Origin: Clostridia bacterium
Lineage (GTDB): Bacteria > Bacillota > Clostridia > Oscillospirales > CAG-272
Length of the DNA stretch: 33,079 bases
NCBI GenBank assembly: GCA_017621655.1
Contig: JAGASS010000003.1
Location: forward strand, 1 to 33,079
Direction of reading: 5' to 3'
Shown: piece by piece, positions 15,045-25,400 of the stretch
Position numbering within the stretch: position 1 is the stretch's first letter
Layout: the number at the start of each line of letters is the position of its first letter
The notes under the pieces: generated by a model
Database searches by the model: none
Seen by the model: only the letters and a program-made list of their open reading frames with translations
Told to the model about the DNA's origin: nothing
Program-made: the position numbers and the translations under genes

Positions 15045-15348
15045 GTATAAAAATCAAAGGGGATATTCTGCCCTTTTTCAGGGTTTTGAGTGTCTCCGGG
15101 GGCCCCCTTTCGGATGAAATTTCTTATCCTGCCTCCCAGCGCGGCGAAGGTCGTGATCGGGACAGAAGAGGATAGTGATAGGAACGGTTTGATATGCCGA
15201 CCGGTTCAGAGGAACAAACGGCGTAAAAGGTCACTTTCGGTGTTTCCGAGTTGCGAACGGAAAGGCCAAGCGCATCCCCCGTACAGCAAAGCCGCAACGC
15301 GGATTTCCTTTCTGCTTACGGCAAATTCACACAGGAGGAAAAAGATTG
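15045..15348 (+). promoter_or_regulatory. Long structured 5' leader of the operon
   Basis: About 300 nt lie between the predicted transcription start and the first start codon, GC-rich relative to the upstream region. Visible pairings: CCCT/AGGG (15071-15083) followed by TTTT, TATCCT (15125-15130) with AGGATA (15169-15174) enclosing CCC/GGG, GAAC-GGT with ACC-GGTTC (15182-15207), and TTTCCG (15243-15248) with CGGAAA (15258-15263). I do not recognise a known riboswitch consensus. The region has no convincing coding frame. Confidence 0.5.
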
Positions 15349-18300
15349 ATGCAACATTCATTCTTTACAAAAGCACTTTCGGGACTTCTCTCGTTTTTGC
15401 TTATGTTCGGCGGTATATCCGTGCTCAATACGAGTGCGGCAGAACCGGAAGCAGACGTAGTTGCCGACATGCTTACCGACATACCGTTCCACGAAAATCT
15501 TGCAACCGGCACTGCCGGAATGCCGTATCTTTCGTATATTGAAAGACATCCGGCAGACGTTGCCGAAAAAGAAGAAGTGATCAACGCCATTGATTACGAC
15601 ACCGCAAATACTACGGCAAACGTCGAGGTCCTTAAGGACTTCGAGGGCAAGGGAGACGTTCTTTATATGCCCGAAACAGGCAAGACGTCGTGGAAGGTAA
15701 ATATTCCGAAGGACGCAAAATACGCAATTAAGATAGAGTATTATCCGATAGCGGAGAAGGACGGCACCAAGGTCTCTACGCTCACGACTATCGAGAGAAC
15801 GCTCTATATTGACGGCTACGTTCCCTTCTCGGAGGCAAGATATTTCTACTTCCCGAGAAACTGGGCGTACACCGAGTTTGACTACCGCAAGGACGGAACC
15901 TGCATATTCCCGACTGACGCGGCAGGAAACGACGTACGTCCTATCCGTTACGAGAAGCCGCAGTGGCAGGATTATTATCTCCGCGACTGGCTCGGCTATA
16001 CGATGGAGCCCTTCCAGTTCACGCTGACTGAGGGCGAGCACGTAATTACCTTTGAGGCAAACCGTGAGCCGATCGTAATCTCGAAGATAACGCTTTATCC
16101 TTACGAGGCAGCTCCCACCTACGCTCAGTTCCTTGAGCAGAAGAAGGCAGAGGGCGTGAAGGTCATCGAAAAGGCACTCGGCGGAAAGATCAAGGTCCAG
16201 GCGGAAAACCCGACCCTTATCTCTAACGCATGTCTCTATCCGCAGAATGACCGTACCTCGTCTCTTACCGAGCCGCAGGACCCGCAGCAGATCCGTTACA
16301 ACATCGTTAACAGCTCGACCGTTAACGAATGGATGAAGTATACGGTAGAGGTTCCCGAAACGGGACTTTACCGCATCGCGATCCGCTTCCGTCAGAACGC
16401 GCTTATCGGTATGTTCACCTCCCGCAGAATTCTGATAAACGATCAGATACAGTTCCAGGAGGCATCGAACATCCGCTTCAAGTACAGCTCGTCCTGGCAG
16501 TCGTCCTACGCGACCGACGGTGAGCAGACCTTCCTTTTCTACCTTGAAAAGGGTACGAATGAGATCACCTTCGAGACCGTCCTCGGCGATATGACCGAGT
16601 ACGTTTACGAGATAGGTCAGATGATCGACGAGCTGAATATCGCATACAAGAAGATCCTTCAGCTTACAGGACCTACTCCCGACGCTTACCGTGACTACGG
16701 CTTCAAGCGTCTCGTTCCCGACGCTATCGAAACTATCGTTCAGGCGTCGAAGGACCTTTACCGCATCGCTGACGAGCTTGAGGCAATTACGGGCGAGCTT
16801 GGCGACCAGGTAGCAACTCTTAATACTATCGCGATGCTGTTTGCGAAGATGAAGAACGAGGATAAGATCGCACCGAACTTCGTAACCTTCAAGAACTACA
16901 TAATCGCGCTTTCAAACTGGCTGTATGCCTCCCTTTCTCAGCCCCTTAAGATAGACTACTTTACCGTACAGGGAACGAAGGACGGTCTTCCTAAGGCAAA
17001 GGCAAACTTCTTTGAGGTCATCTGGTTCGAGATAAGAGCGTTTATCGGCTCCTTCTTCATGGACTATACGACCGTTGACTTCAAGGTCAAGGAAGGTGAA
17101 AAGGTCGATAAGAGCATGGTAATCGAGCAGTGGATCACCTCCGCACTCGGCCGTGAGGACGCGCTTATAACGCGAGGGCTTATAGACGAACACTTTACAA
17201 GTAAAACGGGAATACAAGTCAAAATGAAGGTCATAACGGTCGGACTGACCGAGGCCATCCTTGCCAACATGGGACCGGATATCGCCGAAATGACTTCAGT
17301 AAATACGATAACGTGGGGTCTACGTGACGCAGTCAAGGAGCTTGACGAAATGGAGGGCTTTGACGAGGTCATGAAGAACATGGACCAGGCGGCAATGACA
17401 CCTCTGCAGATGCAGAATGCGAAGGGCGAGTTCCATACCTACGGAATTCCCGCATATATGGACTTCTATATGATGTTCTACCGTTCCGACGTTCTCTACG
17501 AGGCGGGCGTTAAGGCACCGAACACCTGGGATGAGCTTTACGACATCCTTCCCGCACTTCAGGCATCCGACCTTGAGATCGGTATGCCCGGTACTGTTAC
17601 CGGAACTAACGTATCGGTCGACGGTCTTACCGGACTTAAGCTCTTCCTTTACCAGATGGGCGGCGAGCTTTATACCGAGGGCGGATACCGCGTAACTCTC
17701 GATCAGAACATCGCACTCGACGCATTTGAGTCGCTCTGTAATATGTTCTCGAAGTATAAGTGCTCGGTCAACTACGACCTTACACGTTTCCGTACGGGAG
17801 AAATTCCGATCTACTTCGGAACTGCTGTTGGAACCTATAATACGCTTATGTCCTACTACGACATCCGTGGACTTTGGGAAATGGCACCTCTTTGCGGTAT
17901 CGAGCATAAGAACGAGGACGGAACGATAACCATCGACCGCACCTCCTTCGTATCGGTATCCTCGAGAGTTATCCCGAGAGGCGGATCGAAGAAGGCAGTA
18001 AAGAATTCTTGGGAGTACATCAAGTGGATGGCAGAGCCGGAGACTCAGAAGCTTCTCGGCCGCGAGACCATCATGGTAAGCACGAACCCGACGACGAAGT
18101 ATAACGCTCCGACGATCGAGGCGCTTCTCGGTCAGGCATGGACCGATGAGGAGCTTGTGGCACTCAGAGAGCAGACTCAGTGGCTCGCAGGTATTCCCGA
18201 GTATCCCGGTAACTACATTATCGGAACTTACGTAAACTCCGCGTTCATGAACGTTTACAGCACCTCCTCCGATGCTGCAGAGCAGCTTCAGGACCGTGTC

Positions 18301-18426
18301 GTTTACATCAACAAGGAGATCGCACGTAAGAGAGACGATTTCAAGATGGATTACATCGACATCGAGGGCAAGTATCACAAGGGCAGATACTATACGAACC
18401 CAGAATACAGGACATACAAGAAGTAA
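15349..18426 (+). CDS. Extracellular solute-binding protein with N-terminal carbohydrate-binding-like domains
   Basis: This 1025-residue secreted protein has a signal peptide (1-30, SGLLSFLLMFGGISVLNTSA) without a lipobox Cys. A jelly-roll-like region occupies about 110-255 and a second about 280-435 (KVQAENPTLIS to NEITFET). A helical linker covers 440-570, and a family 1 sugar-binding fold about 575-1025 (GLIDEHFTSKTGIQVKMKVIT, YGIPAYMDFYMMFYRSDVL, PNTWDELYDILPAL, FRTGEIPIYFGT). Ordinary binding proteins are 420-550 residues, so half of this one is extra. AGGAGG precedes ATG 15349 by 10 bp; an in-frame TTG at 15346 is possible. It probably captures a glycan fragment for the permeases downstream. 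How it is anchored is unclear. Confidence 0.85.
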   Translation: MQHSFFTKALSGLLSFLLMFGGISVLNTSAAEPEADVVADMLTDIPFHENLATGTAGMPYLSYIERHPADVAEKEEVINAIDYDTANTTANVEVLKDFEGKGDVLYMPETGKTSWKVNIPKDAKYAIKIEYYPIAEKDGTKVSTLTTIERTLYIDGYVPFSEARYFYFPRNWAYTEFDYRKDGTCIFPTDAAGNDVRPIRYEKPQWQDYYLRDWLGYTMEPFQFTLTEGEHVITFEANREPIVISKITLYPYEAAPTYAQFLEQKKAEGVKVIEKALGGKIKVQAENPTLISNACLYPQNDRTSSLTEPQDPQQIRYNIVNSSTVNEWMKYTVEVPETGLYRIAIRFRQNALIGMFTSRRILINDQIQFQEASNIRFKYSSSWQSSYATDGEQTFLFYLEKGTNEITFETVLGDMTEYVYEIGQMIDELNIAYKKILQLTGPTPDAYRDYGFKRLVPDAIETIVQASKDLYRIADELEAITGELGDQVATLNTIAMLFAKMKNEDKIAPNFVTFKNYIIALSNWLYASLSQPLKIDYFTVQGTKDGLPKAKANFFEVIWFEIRAFIGSFFMDYTTVDFKVKEGEKVDKSMVIEQWITSALGREDALITRGLIDEHFTSKTGIQVKMKVITVGLTEAILANMGPDIAEMTSVNTITWGLRDAVKELDEMEGFDEVMKNMDQAAMTPLQMQNAKGEFHTYGIPAYMDFYMMFYRSDVLYEAGVKAPNTWDELYDILPALQASDLEIGMPGTVTGTNVSVDGLTGLKLFLYQMGGELYTEGGYRVTLDQNIALDAFESLCNMFSKYKCSVNYDLTRFRTGEIPIYFGTAVGTYNTLMSYYDIRGLWEMAPLCGIEHKNEDGTITIDRTSFVSVSSRVIPRGGSKKAVKNSWEYIKWMAEPETQKLLGRETIMVSTNPTTKYNAPTIEALLGQAWTDEELVALREQTQWLAGIPEYPGNYIIGTYVNSAFMNVYSTSSDAAEQLQDRVVYINKEIARKRDDFKMDYIDIEGKYHKGRYYTNPEYRTYKK

Positions 18427-18463
18427 CGGCTGCCCGAATTACATCACAAAGGAGTAAATCATC

Positions 18464-19432
18464 ATGACAAAAACCGAAAAAGATGTAAAGCGTCAGCAGC
18501 CGAAGAATCAGAAGTATGCCGGAAAGGCAATGACTAAGGGAAGATACATCCGTTCTCAGATGAAGAAAAACTGGGTCGGCTACGTAATGGTATCTCCGTT
18601 CCTTATCATGTTCATTGCATTCACGGTCGTACCTGTCGTTCTTTCGATACTTCTCAGCTTTACGTCGTTCAACATGCTTCAGTTCCCCGAGTGGAAGGGT
18701 CTTGATAACTATGTCCAGCTCTTCCTCGCGGACGATCTGTTCATTACGGCATTCTCAAATACGATGCTCTTCGCAATCACGACGGGACCTGCATCCTTTA
18801 TACTTGCATTCATCGTCGCTTGGTTCATAAACGAGCTTTCACCGCGTATGCGTGCATTCGTAACGCTCATCTTCTACGCGCCGTCTATCGCAGGTACTGC
18901 GTACCTCGTCTGGGGTATCTTCTTCAAGGGAGATATTTACGGTTACGTAAACGGTTGGCTACTCAAGATGGGTATGATAAGCGAGCCGATAGTCTTCTTT
19001 AAGGACGTTGACTACATAGTACCTCTTTGCGTAGTCGTCGCTATCTGGACCTCGCTCGGTACGACGTTCCTTTCAAACATCGCAGGTCTTCAGGGCGTTG
19101 ACCGTTCTCTCTACGAGGCGGGCGCGATCGACGGAATCAAAAACCGTTGGCAGGAGGCGTGGTACATTACGCTTCCCTCAATGCGTTCGATCCTTCTCTT
19201 CGGTGCGGTCCTCGCTATCACCGGTGCATTCGGCTTCGGCGCGATAGTTGATAACCTCTGCGGAAACCCCTCGACGGACTACGTCGCGTGGACACTGCAG
19301 CATCACCTGGTGGAATATATGGGAACGCGATTTGAGTACGGTTACGCATCTGCTATTGCGGTCATCCTCTTTGCAATAATGATGGGCGCAAACGCACTCG
19401 TACAGAAGTTCCTTTCGAAGGTGGGTGAGTAA
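18464..19432 (+). CDS. Carbohydrate ABC transporter permease, MalF/UgpA type (pair 1)
   Basis: This 322-residue membrane protein has a basic N-terminus, a first helix at VGYVMVSPFLIMFIAFTVVP (about 40-62), five more helices, and the cytoplasmic EAA loop YEAGAIDGIKNRWQEAWYITLPSM that docks an ATPase. The large extracytoplasmic loop of MalF is absent, as in most Firmicute sugar permeases. It follows the binding-protein gene by 37 bp with AAGGAG. It pairs with the next permease. No ATPase gene is in the operon, so a shared MsiK/UgpC-type ATPase elsewhere is expected. Confidence 0.93.
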   Translation: MTKTEKDVKRQQPKNQKYAGKAMTKGRYIRSQMKKNWVGYVMVSPFLIMFIAFTVVPVVLSILLSFTSFNMLQFPEWKGLDNYVQLFLADDLFITAFSNTMLFAITTGPASFILAFIVAWFINELSPRMRAFVTLIFYAPSIAGTAYLVWGIFFKGDIYGYVNGWLLKMGMISEPIVFFKDVDYIVPLCVVVAIWTSLGTTFLSNIAGLQGVDRSLYEAGAIDGIKNRWQEAWYITLPSMRSILLFGAVLAITGAFGFGAIVDNLCGNPSTDYVAWTLQHHLVEYMGTRFEYGYASAIAVILFAIMMGANALVQKFLSKVGE

Positions 19433-19433
19433 T

Positions 19434-20303
19434 ATGGCTATGAAGAAACTAAGAGTCAGAGGCCACCGCGTCGTTCTTAACCGTTCTAAGAAGGGCGACT
19501 TCGGAATCACCCTCCTCCTTATCATCCTCGGAGCAGTAATGTTCCTCCCCATGTGGTATCTTATCATCGAGTCGCTCAAACCGCTCGGTGAAAGAAACAT
19601 AACACCGCCGCTTCTCTACGTTATGAAGCCGACGGCGCAGAACTTTATCGACCTTTTCTCGAACATTAACAGTACCTGGGTACCGATCAGCCGTTATCTC
19701 TTCAATACGATAATCATATCGGTAGCAGCTACCTTCGGATGTCTCGTATTCGGTTCTCTTACCGCTTATGCGCTCTCGAAGATCAAGTTCCCCGGTCGCG
19801 TTGCAATGTTCAAAATGATCCAGTGGTCGCTCATGATAAGCTCGACCATCACCGGTATTACCAACTTCTTCATATTCATATGGCTGGGTTGGCTGAATAC
19901 ATATTGGATCTCAATAGTGCCCGTGTGGGCATCAACGCTCGGTCTTTACCTCATGAAGCAGTTTATCGACGCGAATATCTCGGACGAAATGATCGAGGCG
20001 GCGCGAATAGACGGCGCAGGTGAGCTTAAGATCTACTGGCAGATAGTAATGCCGCTCGTTAAGCCGGCATGGCTGACGCTTCTCGTTACTACCTTCCAGC
20101 AGGTATGGAACGCAGGTGCTTCGACCTACGTTTGGTCTGAGCAGCTGAAGACCTTCAACAACGCTATCGCAACGATAAGCGGCGTGTCGGCAGGTGCCGC
20201 GAGCGCCGGCTCGGTCGTAATGATGAGCGTTCCGATTCTGATATTCGTAATAAACCAGTCTAAGATCGTCGAAACAATGGCTTCGTCGGGTATGAAGGAC
20301 TAA
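19434..20303 (+). CDS. Carbohydrate ABC transporter permease, MalG type (pair 1)
   Basis: This 289-residue protein has six predicted helices. The EAA loop IEAARIDGAGELKIYWQIVMPLVKP lies at about 185-209. The N-terminus is basic, then a first helix at LLLIILGAVMFLPMWYLIIE. I place the start at ATG 19434, 1 bp after the previous stop and 9 bp after AAGGTGG. A GTG at 19425 overlapping the upstream gene is an alternative. Partner of the preceding MalF-like permease. Confidence 0.93.
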   Translation: MAMKKLRVRGHRVVLNRSKKGDFGITLLLIILGAVMFLPMWYLIIESLKPLGERNITPPLLYVMKPTAQNFIDLFSNINSTWVPISRYLFNTIIISVAATFGCLVFGSLTAYALSKIKFPGRVAMFKMIQWSLMISSTITGITNFFIFIWLGWLNTYWISIVPVWASTLGLYLMKQFIDANISDEMIEAARIDGAGELKIYWQIVMPLVKPAWLTLLVTTFQQVWNAGASTYVWSEQLKTFNNAIATISGVSAGAASAGSVVMMSVPILIFVINQSKIVETMASSGMKD

Positions 20304-20314
20304 AGGAGGGCGCA

Positions 20315-22414
20315 ATGAAAAACAGATTTACTAAATTTATTGCGGTTCTCATCGCGATCCTGACGCTTCTTCCGATGGTAGTATCGGCAGAGCCGTACCA
20401 GACCTATACGTACAGTATAGACGGCGAGCAGCTTCTTTCGCCGCACGCTTATACGCCTAACGTCGTTCTTAACTCGAACGATATGGGACTTCCTGTGCCG
20501 CTTAAGAAGGTTGCCGATATGGTCGTTGACGAAAAGGGCTACGTATACCTTGCAGATAAGGATGCGAATGCCATTTACGTTCTCGACCAAAACCTCAAAT
20601 ACCGCTTTACTATTGATACCTTTATCAACAGCAACGGTATCGAGGACTCGTTTAACAACCCCAACGGTTGCTTCGTAACAGAGAGAAATATCTTCGTTGC
20701 GGACACCGATAACAGACGTATAGTTATCTTCGACCTCGAGGGTAACTACGTAAGACACCTTGAAGAGCCGAAGTCGGACATCTTCGAGGATGATACACAG
20801 TATCGCCCCACGGCGATCGCTGTTGACGCATCCGACCGTATCTACGTTATCTCCCCCGCGATATATCAGGGCGTTCTTTCCCTGAATGCTGACGGTGAGT
20901 TCCAGGGATATATCGGTGCGCAGAAGGTTGCTTATGACGCCTGGGACGAAATGTTCAAAAAGCTGTTTAAGGACGACTCGGGTAAAAAGAACCTTCCTAC
21001 ATCCTATAACAACATAACGATAGACGATGAGGGCTTCATCTACTGTACCTCCAGCGCTAACGTAAAGCAGGACGCGATCACGAAAAAGTCTGGCGACTAT
21101 TCGGCGATCAAGAAGTTCAACGCCGCAGGCAAGGACATTCTCGGACGTAACGGCTTCTTCGGACCCGGCGGTGAAGTTAAGATCCAGGGCGGCGGCATTT
21201 CAAACAAGCCCTCGAGAATCATCGACGTAGCTCTCGGACCGTCCGGCTCGTGGTCGATCATCGACGCTGACCGTTCGAAGATCTTTACCTACGACCAGTA
21301 CGGTAACCTTCTCTTCGTCTTCGGCGACCGCGGAGACCTTAGAGGTAACCTCAGTAACATGGTAGTTGCCATCGCTTATCAGGGATCAAACCTCCTCGTT
21401 TTCGACGGACTTCTTCAGACCATTACTCTTTATACCCGTACCGAGTACGGTGACGTTCTTATCAGAGCACTTCAGAACGAGATCGACCGTAAGCATGGCG
21501 AGGCAGTTACCGACTATCAGGACATCCTGAAGAGAAACAGTAACTTCGACGCAGCTTACATCGGTATCGGTAAGGCACTTTACCGTCAGGGTAAGTACGA
21601 AGAAGCGATGAAGATGTTTGCAAGTGCGTATGAGACCGAAAACTACTCAAAGGCACTTAAGGAAATGCGTCAGAGCTGGGCGGATAAATACTTTATCCTT
21701 ATCCCGATCGTTATCGTCGTATTCCTCTTCATAATCGTTAAATTCTTCGGATATGCAGGTAGGGTCAACAAGAAAACGGCACTCAAGAAGGGCAAAAAGA
21801 CCTTCAAGGAAGAGGTGCTGTACGCCTTCCACGTTATCTTCCATCCGTTCGACGGATTCTGGGACCTTAAGCACGAAAAGCGCGGATCCGTAAGAGGAGC
21901 GATCTTCTGGCTCGTTCTTGCGCTCATCGCTATCTGCTATCAGTCCGTCGGAAGAGCGTACGTATTTAATCCGCGTGCCTCTTACACGTCAATGTTCGGA
22001 TCACTTCTTTCCCTCCTCGTGCCTGTCGCACTGTGGGTAATCGGAAACTGGTGTCTGACAACGCTCTTTGAGGGCGAAGGAAGCATGAAGGACATCTTCA
22101 TTGCGACCTGCTACTGTGCAGTGCCTCTCGTGCTGCTCATCATTCCCGCAACGGCAATAACAAACATTCTCACGCTCAGTGAGGCAACGATCTACGATAT
22201 GCTCGTATCGGTAGCATGGGTATGGGTCGGACTGCTTCTGTTCTTCGGAACGATGGTCACCCACGACTATTCTATCGGTAAAAACGTCCTGACCTGTATC
22301 GGAACGATAATCGCCATGGCGGTCATCATATTCTGCGTACTTCTCTTCTCGACGCTCGTTATGAAGATGATAACCTTCATTACCGGTATCGTGGTCGAGT
22401 TGTCGTATCGGTAA
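20315..22414 (+). CDS. Secreted NHL-repeat propeller/TPR/Yip1-domain membrane protein
   Basis: This 699-residue protein has a signal peptide at 1-25. An NHL-type beta-propeller spans about 45-375, with blade signatures such as DEKGYVYLADKDANAIYVLD and TERNIFVADTDNRRIVIFD. A TPR unit lies at about 390-445 (AYIGIGKALYRQGKYEEAMKMF). One membrane helix (458-477) is followed by a basic cytoplasmic linker, then a Yip1-like domain of about five helices (500-699). The propeller and TPR would be outside the cell and the Yip1 domain in the membrane. Its place between the transport genes suggests a ligand-sensing or assembly role. Known families do not predict a reaction. Confidence 0.82.
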   Translation: MKNRFTKFIAVLIAILTLLPMVVSAEPYQTYTYSIDGEQLLSPHAYTPNVVLNSNDMGLPVPLKKVADMVVDEKGYVYLADKDANAIYVLDQNLKYRFTIDTFINSNGIEDSFNNPNGCFVTERNIFVADTDNRRIVIFDLEGNYVRHLEEPKSDIFEDDTQYRPTAIAVDASDRIYVISPAIYQGVLSLNADGEFQGYIGAQKVAYDAWDEMFKKLFKDDSGKKNLPTSYNNITIDDEGFIYCTSSANVKQDAITKKSGDYSAIKKFNAAGKDILGRNGFFGPGGEVKIQGGGISNKPSRIIDVALGPSGSWSIIDADRSKIFTYDQYGNLLFVFGDRGDLRGNLSNMVVAIAYQGSNLLVFDGLLQTITLYTRTEYGDVLIRALQNEIDRKHGEAVTDYQDILKRNSNFDAAYIGIGKALYRQGKYEEAMKMFASAYETENYSKALKEMRQSWADKYFILIPIVIVVFLFIIVKFFGYAGRVNKKTALKKGKKTFKEEVLYAFHVIFHPFDGFWDLKHEKRGSVRGAIFWLVLALIAICYQSVGRAYVFNPRASYTSMFGSLLSLLVPVALWVIGNWCLTTLFEGEGSMKDIFIATCYCAVPLVLLIIPATAITNILTLSEATIYDMLVSVAWVWVGLLLFFGTMVTHDYSIGKNVLTCIGTIIAMAVIIFCVLLFSTLVMKMITFITGIVVELSYR

Positions 22415-22438
22415 CTACTAAAGAAGGAGAAGATGAAA

Positions 22439-25400
22439 ATGAAAACTTATAAGAAATTTTTATCGGCTGTTATGGCCTTCTGTATGTTGCTTGGTACGCT
22501 TTCCGTTATCTCGGCGCTTCCCGTATTCGCTGCCGAGGAAACCGAAACCCCGCAGGAACCGATAAACGCGGCTGACTTTTTCACTCTCGGCTTTGACTCG
22601 AAGGAAGAAAAGGTCGCTTCGATGGACCTTATGGCAGAGCGCTACGGCTATAAGCTTTATGCCGAGCCGCTGACCGGAGAGGTCGCGATCGTTAATACGC
22701 AAACAGGCGATATACTTACTACAAACCCCTATGACGTCGGAAATATCAAAGCGGACGATTCAGTAAAGAAAATGCTGCTTTCTCAGCTTATCATCAATTT
22801 CGAAAGCGTAGACGGAAAGATCCAGGCAAAGGATCTCTACAGCTTCGAATATGCTGCCGAGCTTAAGCAGATAAAGGCAAAGCCGATCAAAAACGGCGTC
22901 CGTGTTGAGTACGTCATCGGTAAGCAGGAAACGCGTTATCTCTTCCCAGATCAGATAGAAAAGGAGCGTTTCGAAAACGAAATACTCGCAATGATCCCGT
23001 ACGATCCCGATACTTACGATAATAAGACGGCAACGTATGAGGAAAAGCTGGCGCGTCAGCACTACAATAAAATAAAGGCGTCTTACGTTCTCAAGGATCC
23101 GACGGATGAAAATCTTCCCGAATCCATTCTCGTCGGTATGCTCAAGCAGTATCCCGTTCTTGATAAGACCACCGATATCGGTAAGAGCAGCCCTGTCGAG
23201 GCACTTTACGTCTTCGATACTAAGGCGAGCATGAAGCTTAAGAACGAGATCGAGTACATCATCAAGCTCTACTGCCCGAACTACACCTATGAGGACAGAG
23301 AATACGACCACGAGCTTTGTAAGTACGAGGAAAAGAGAGAAAACCCCGTTCAGTTCAGAGTTGCTCTCGAGTACTATATCGATGAGACGGGTCTTCGCGT
23401 AAGACTTCCCGCAAACGGTATCCGTTACGACCAGAGCGCGTTCAGACTCAATAAGATCACCTGCCTCCCCTATATGGGAGCAGCTAACTCGAACTATACG
23501 GGATACACGATGTTCCCCGACGGCTCGGGCACGCTTACACGTTTTGAGGACGTAAAATCAAGCGGACAGTCCTTCACGCTGTACGCGTCCGCTTACGGAC
23601 AGGACCACGTCTACAGAAACGAAGCAAAGATGGTAAAGAACGCTATGCCGATGCGTATGCCGGTATTCGGTCTCGTTGAAGACACGCAGCACACGGTAAC
23701 CGACGAGGCAACCGGCGAAAGCTCTACCTACATCCGCAAGAGTGGATACTTTGCGATCATAGAAGAGGGCGAAGCTCTCGCAACCCTTCGTGCAATGCAC
23801 GGCGAAAAGGGACACCACTATTACGCTACCTCGATAGAGTTTGACCCGACGCAGAAGGATACCTTCTCGCTCAGCTCAATAGTATCTGTCGGCGGTAACG
23901 GAAGCATTACCTCGATCCTCGACCGCAGATATACAGGTAACTTTACTATCCGCTATATAATGCTCAGCGATCTCGAGTATTGCGCAAATAACGGAATCGA
24001 TACCACGGGTTGCTACGATACGAGCTATCTCGGAATGGCGCTCGCATACCGTCAGCGCCTCATCTCTTCGGGTGCGCTTGTAGATGAAAAGCTCGCGGCA
24101 GGCGATATTCAGCTTTATATCGAATCTCTTGGCGCTATGGACGTACAGGAAAAATTCCTTTCGATCCCCATAACCGTCAAGAAGGCGCTTACTACCTTTA
24201 ATGACGTTAAGAAGATCCATAAGGAGCTTGGCGAAGAGGGAATAAATAACCTCGTATTCAAGCTCACCGGCTTTATGAACGGCGGTCTTAAGAGTACGAT
24301 CGCCAATCAGATCGACGTTGAAAAGGTCGTCGGCGGCAATAAGGGACTCAAGAACCTTCAGAAGTATGCAAACGAGAATAACTTCGAGATCTATCTCGAT
24401 GCAGATTTCTCCTATACTTATAAGGATACTATGTTCGACGGCTTCAGTCGCGACAAGGACGCTCTTCGTGCTATCGACGGACGCTTCGTACAGAAGCAGC
24501 AGTATGACGCAGTTCTTCAGAAGTTCACGAGCACAGGTCTGCTTGTGATCGCGCCCTCCTCGTTCGAAAGCATCTTCGGTAAGCTGAATAAGGACGCTAA
24601 GAAGCTCAATCTCGAAGGACTCGCCCTCGGTGCTCTCGGTTCCGATCTTTCCTCTGACTTTGACGAGGATGAGCCGTATAACCGTGAGGACTCGAAGGCG
24701 CAGATAATCGAGACCCTCAATAAGGTCCGCAATGCCGGCTACGATATGATGGTGGACGGCGGTAACGCTTACGCGGTCAAGTATGCAAAGCATATCCTCA
24801 ATATTCCGCTTGTATCCTCTCGCCGCGCTCAGGCGTCTGAGGAGATACCCTTCTTCGCACTCGTATATCACGGATACCTGAATTATGCCGGATCGGCTAC
24901 CAATATGGCAGGCGATATTCGTCATGAAATGCTTAAGATCCTTGAAAACGGTGCAAACCCCTACTTCATTCTCGTTTACCGTAACGCTGAAAAGCTCAAG
25001 CAGGATAAGGAGCTTTCGAAATACTATGCGATCTCCTATCAGAACTGGAAGGAAGACATAGTTGAGACCTATACGAAGCTTAACGCGGCTCTTTCTCCCG
25101 TTAAATCGTCGACCATCGTTTACCACGGCTTCCTTACCGGTATGAGAGTACCGACTGCCGAGGAGCTTGAAGCTGATAAGCTTGATAAGATTCAGTCGGA
25201 TAAAGAGCAGGCAGATAAGGAACAGGCAGACAAGGAAGACGCCGAGAGAGAAGAGCAGCTTAAGGATCATCTCGGCAACAACTATATTAAGAACGAGACC
25301 GAAACGGACGATTCCGCAGCAAATTCTACGACCTCTACCGTTTCAAAGTACCTCGTTGATAACGGACTGATAGTTAAGGTAACCTTTGAGAACGGCTATA

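Noticed and set aside
15045..15348. Known riboswitch (TPP, cobalamin, FMN, SAM, glmS) in the leader
   Set aside because: None of the conserved core strings of these classes could be found by eye; kept only as an unassigned leader.
15090..15542. 150-codon frame in the operon leader
   Set aside because: It overlaps the well-supported start of the binding-protein gene in another frame and has no ribosome binding site.
17161..17330. Patch of different codon use at the linker/binding-domain junction of the large binding protein
   Set aside because: Slightly more ATA and AAA codons, but the stretch is short and in frame, so not enough to claim recombination.
23876..25270. 464-codon antisense frame over the DUF5696 gene
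   Set aside because: Shadow of a coding strand; no promoter, ribosome site or recognisable domain.
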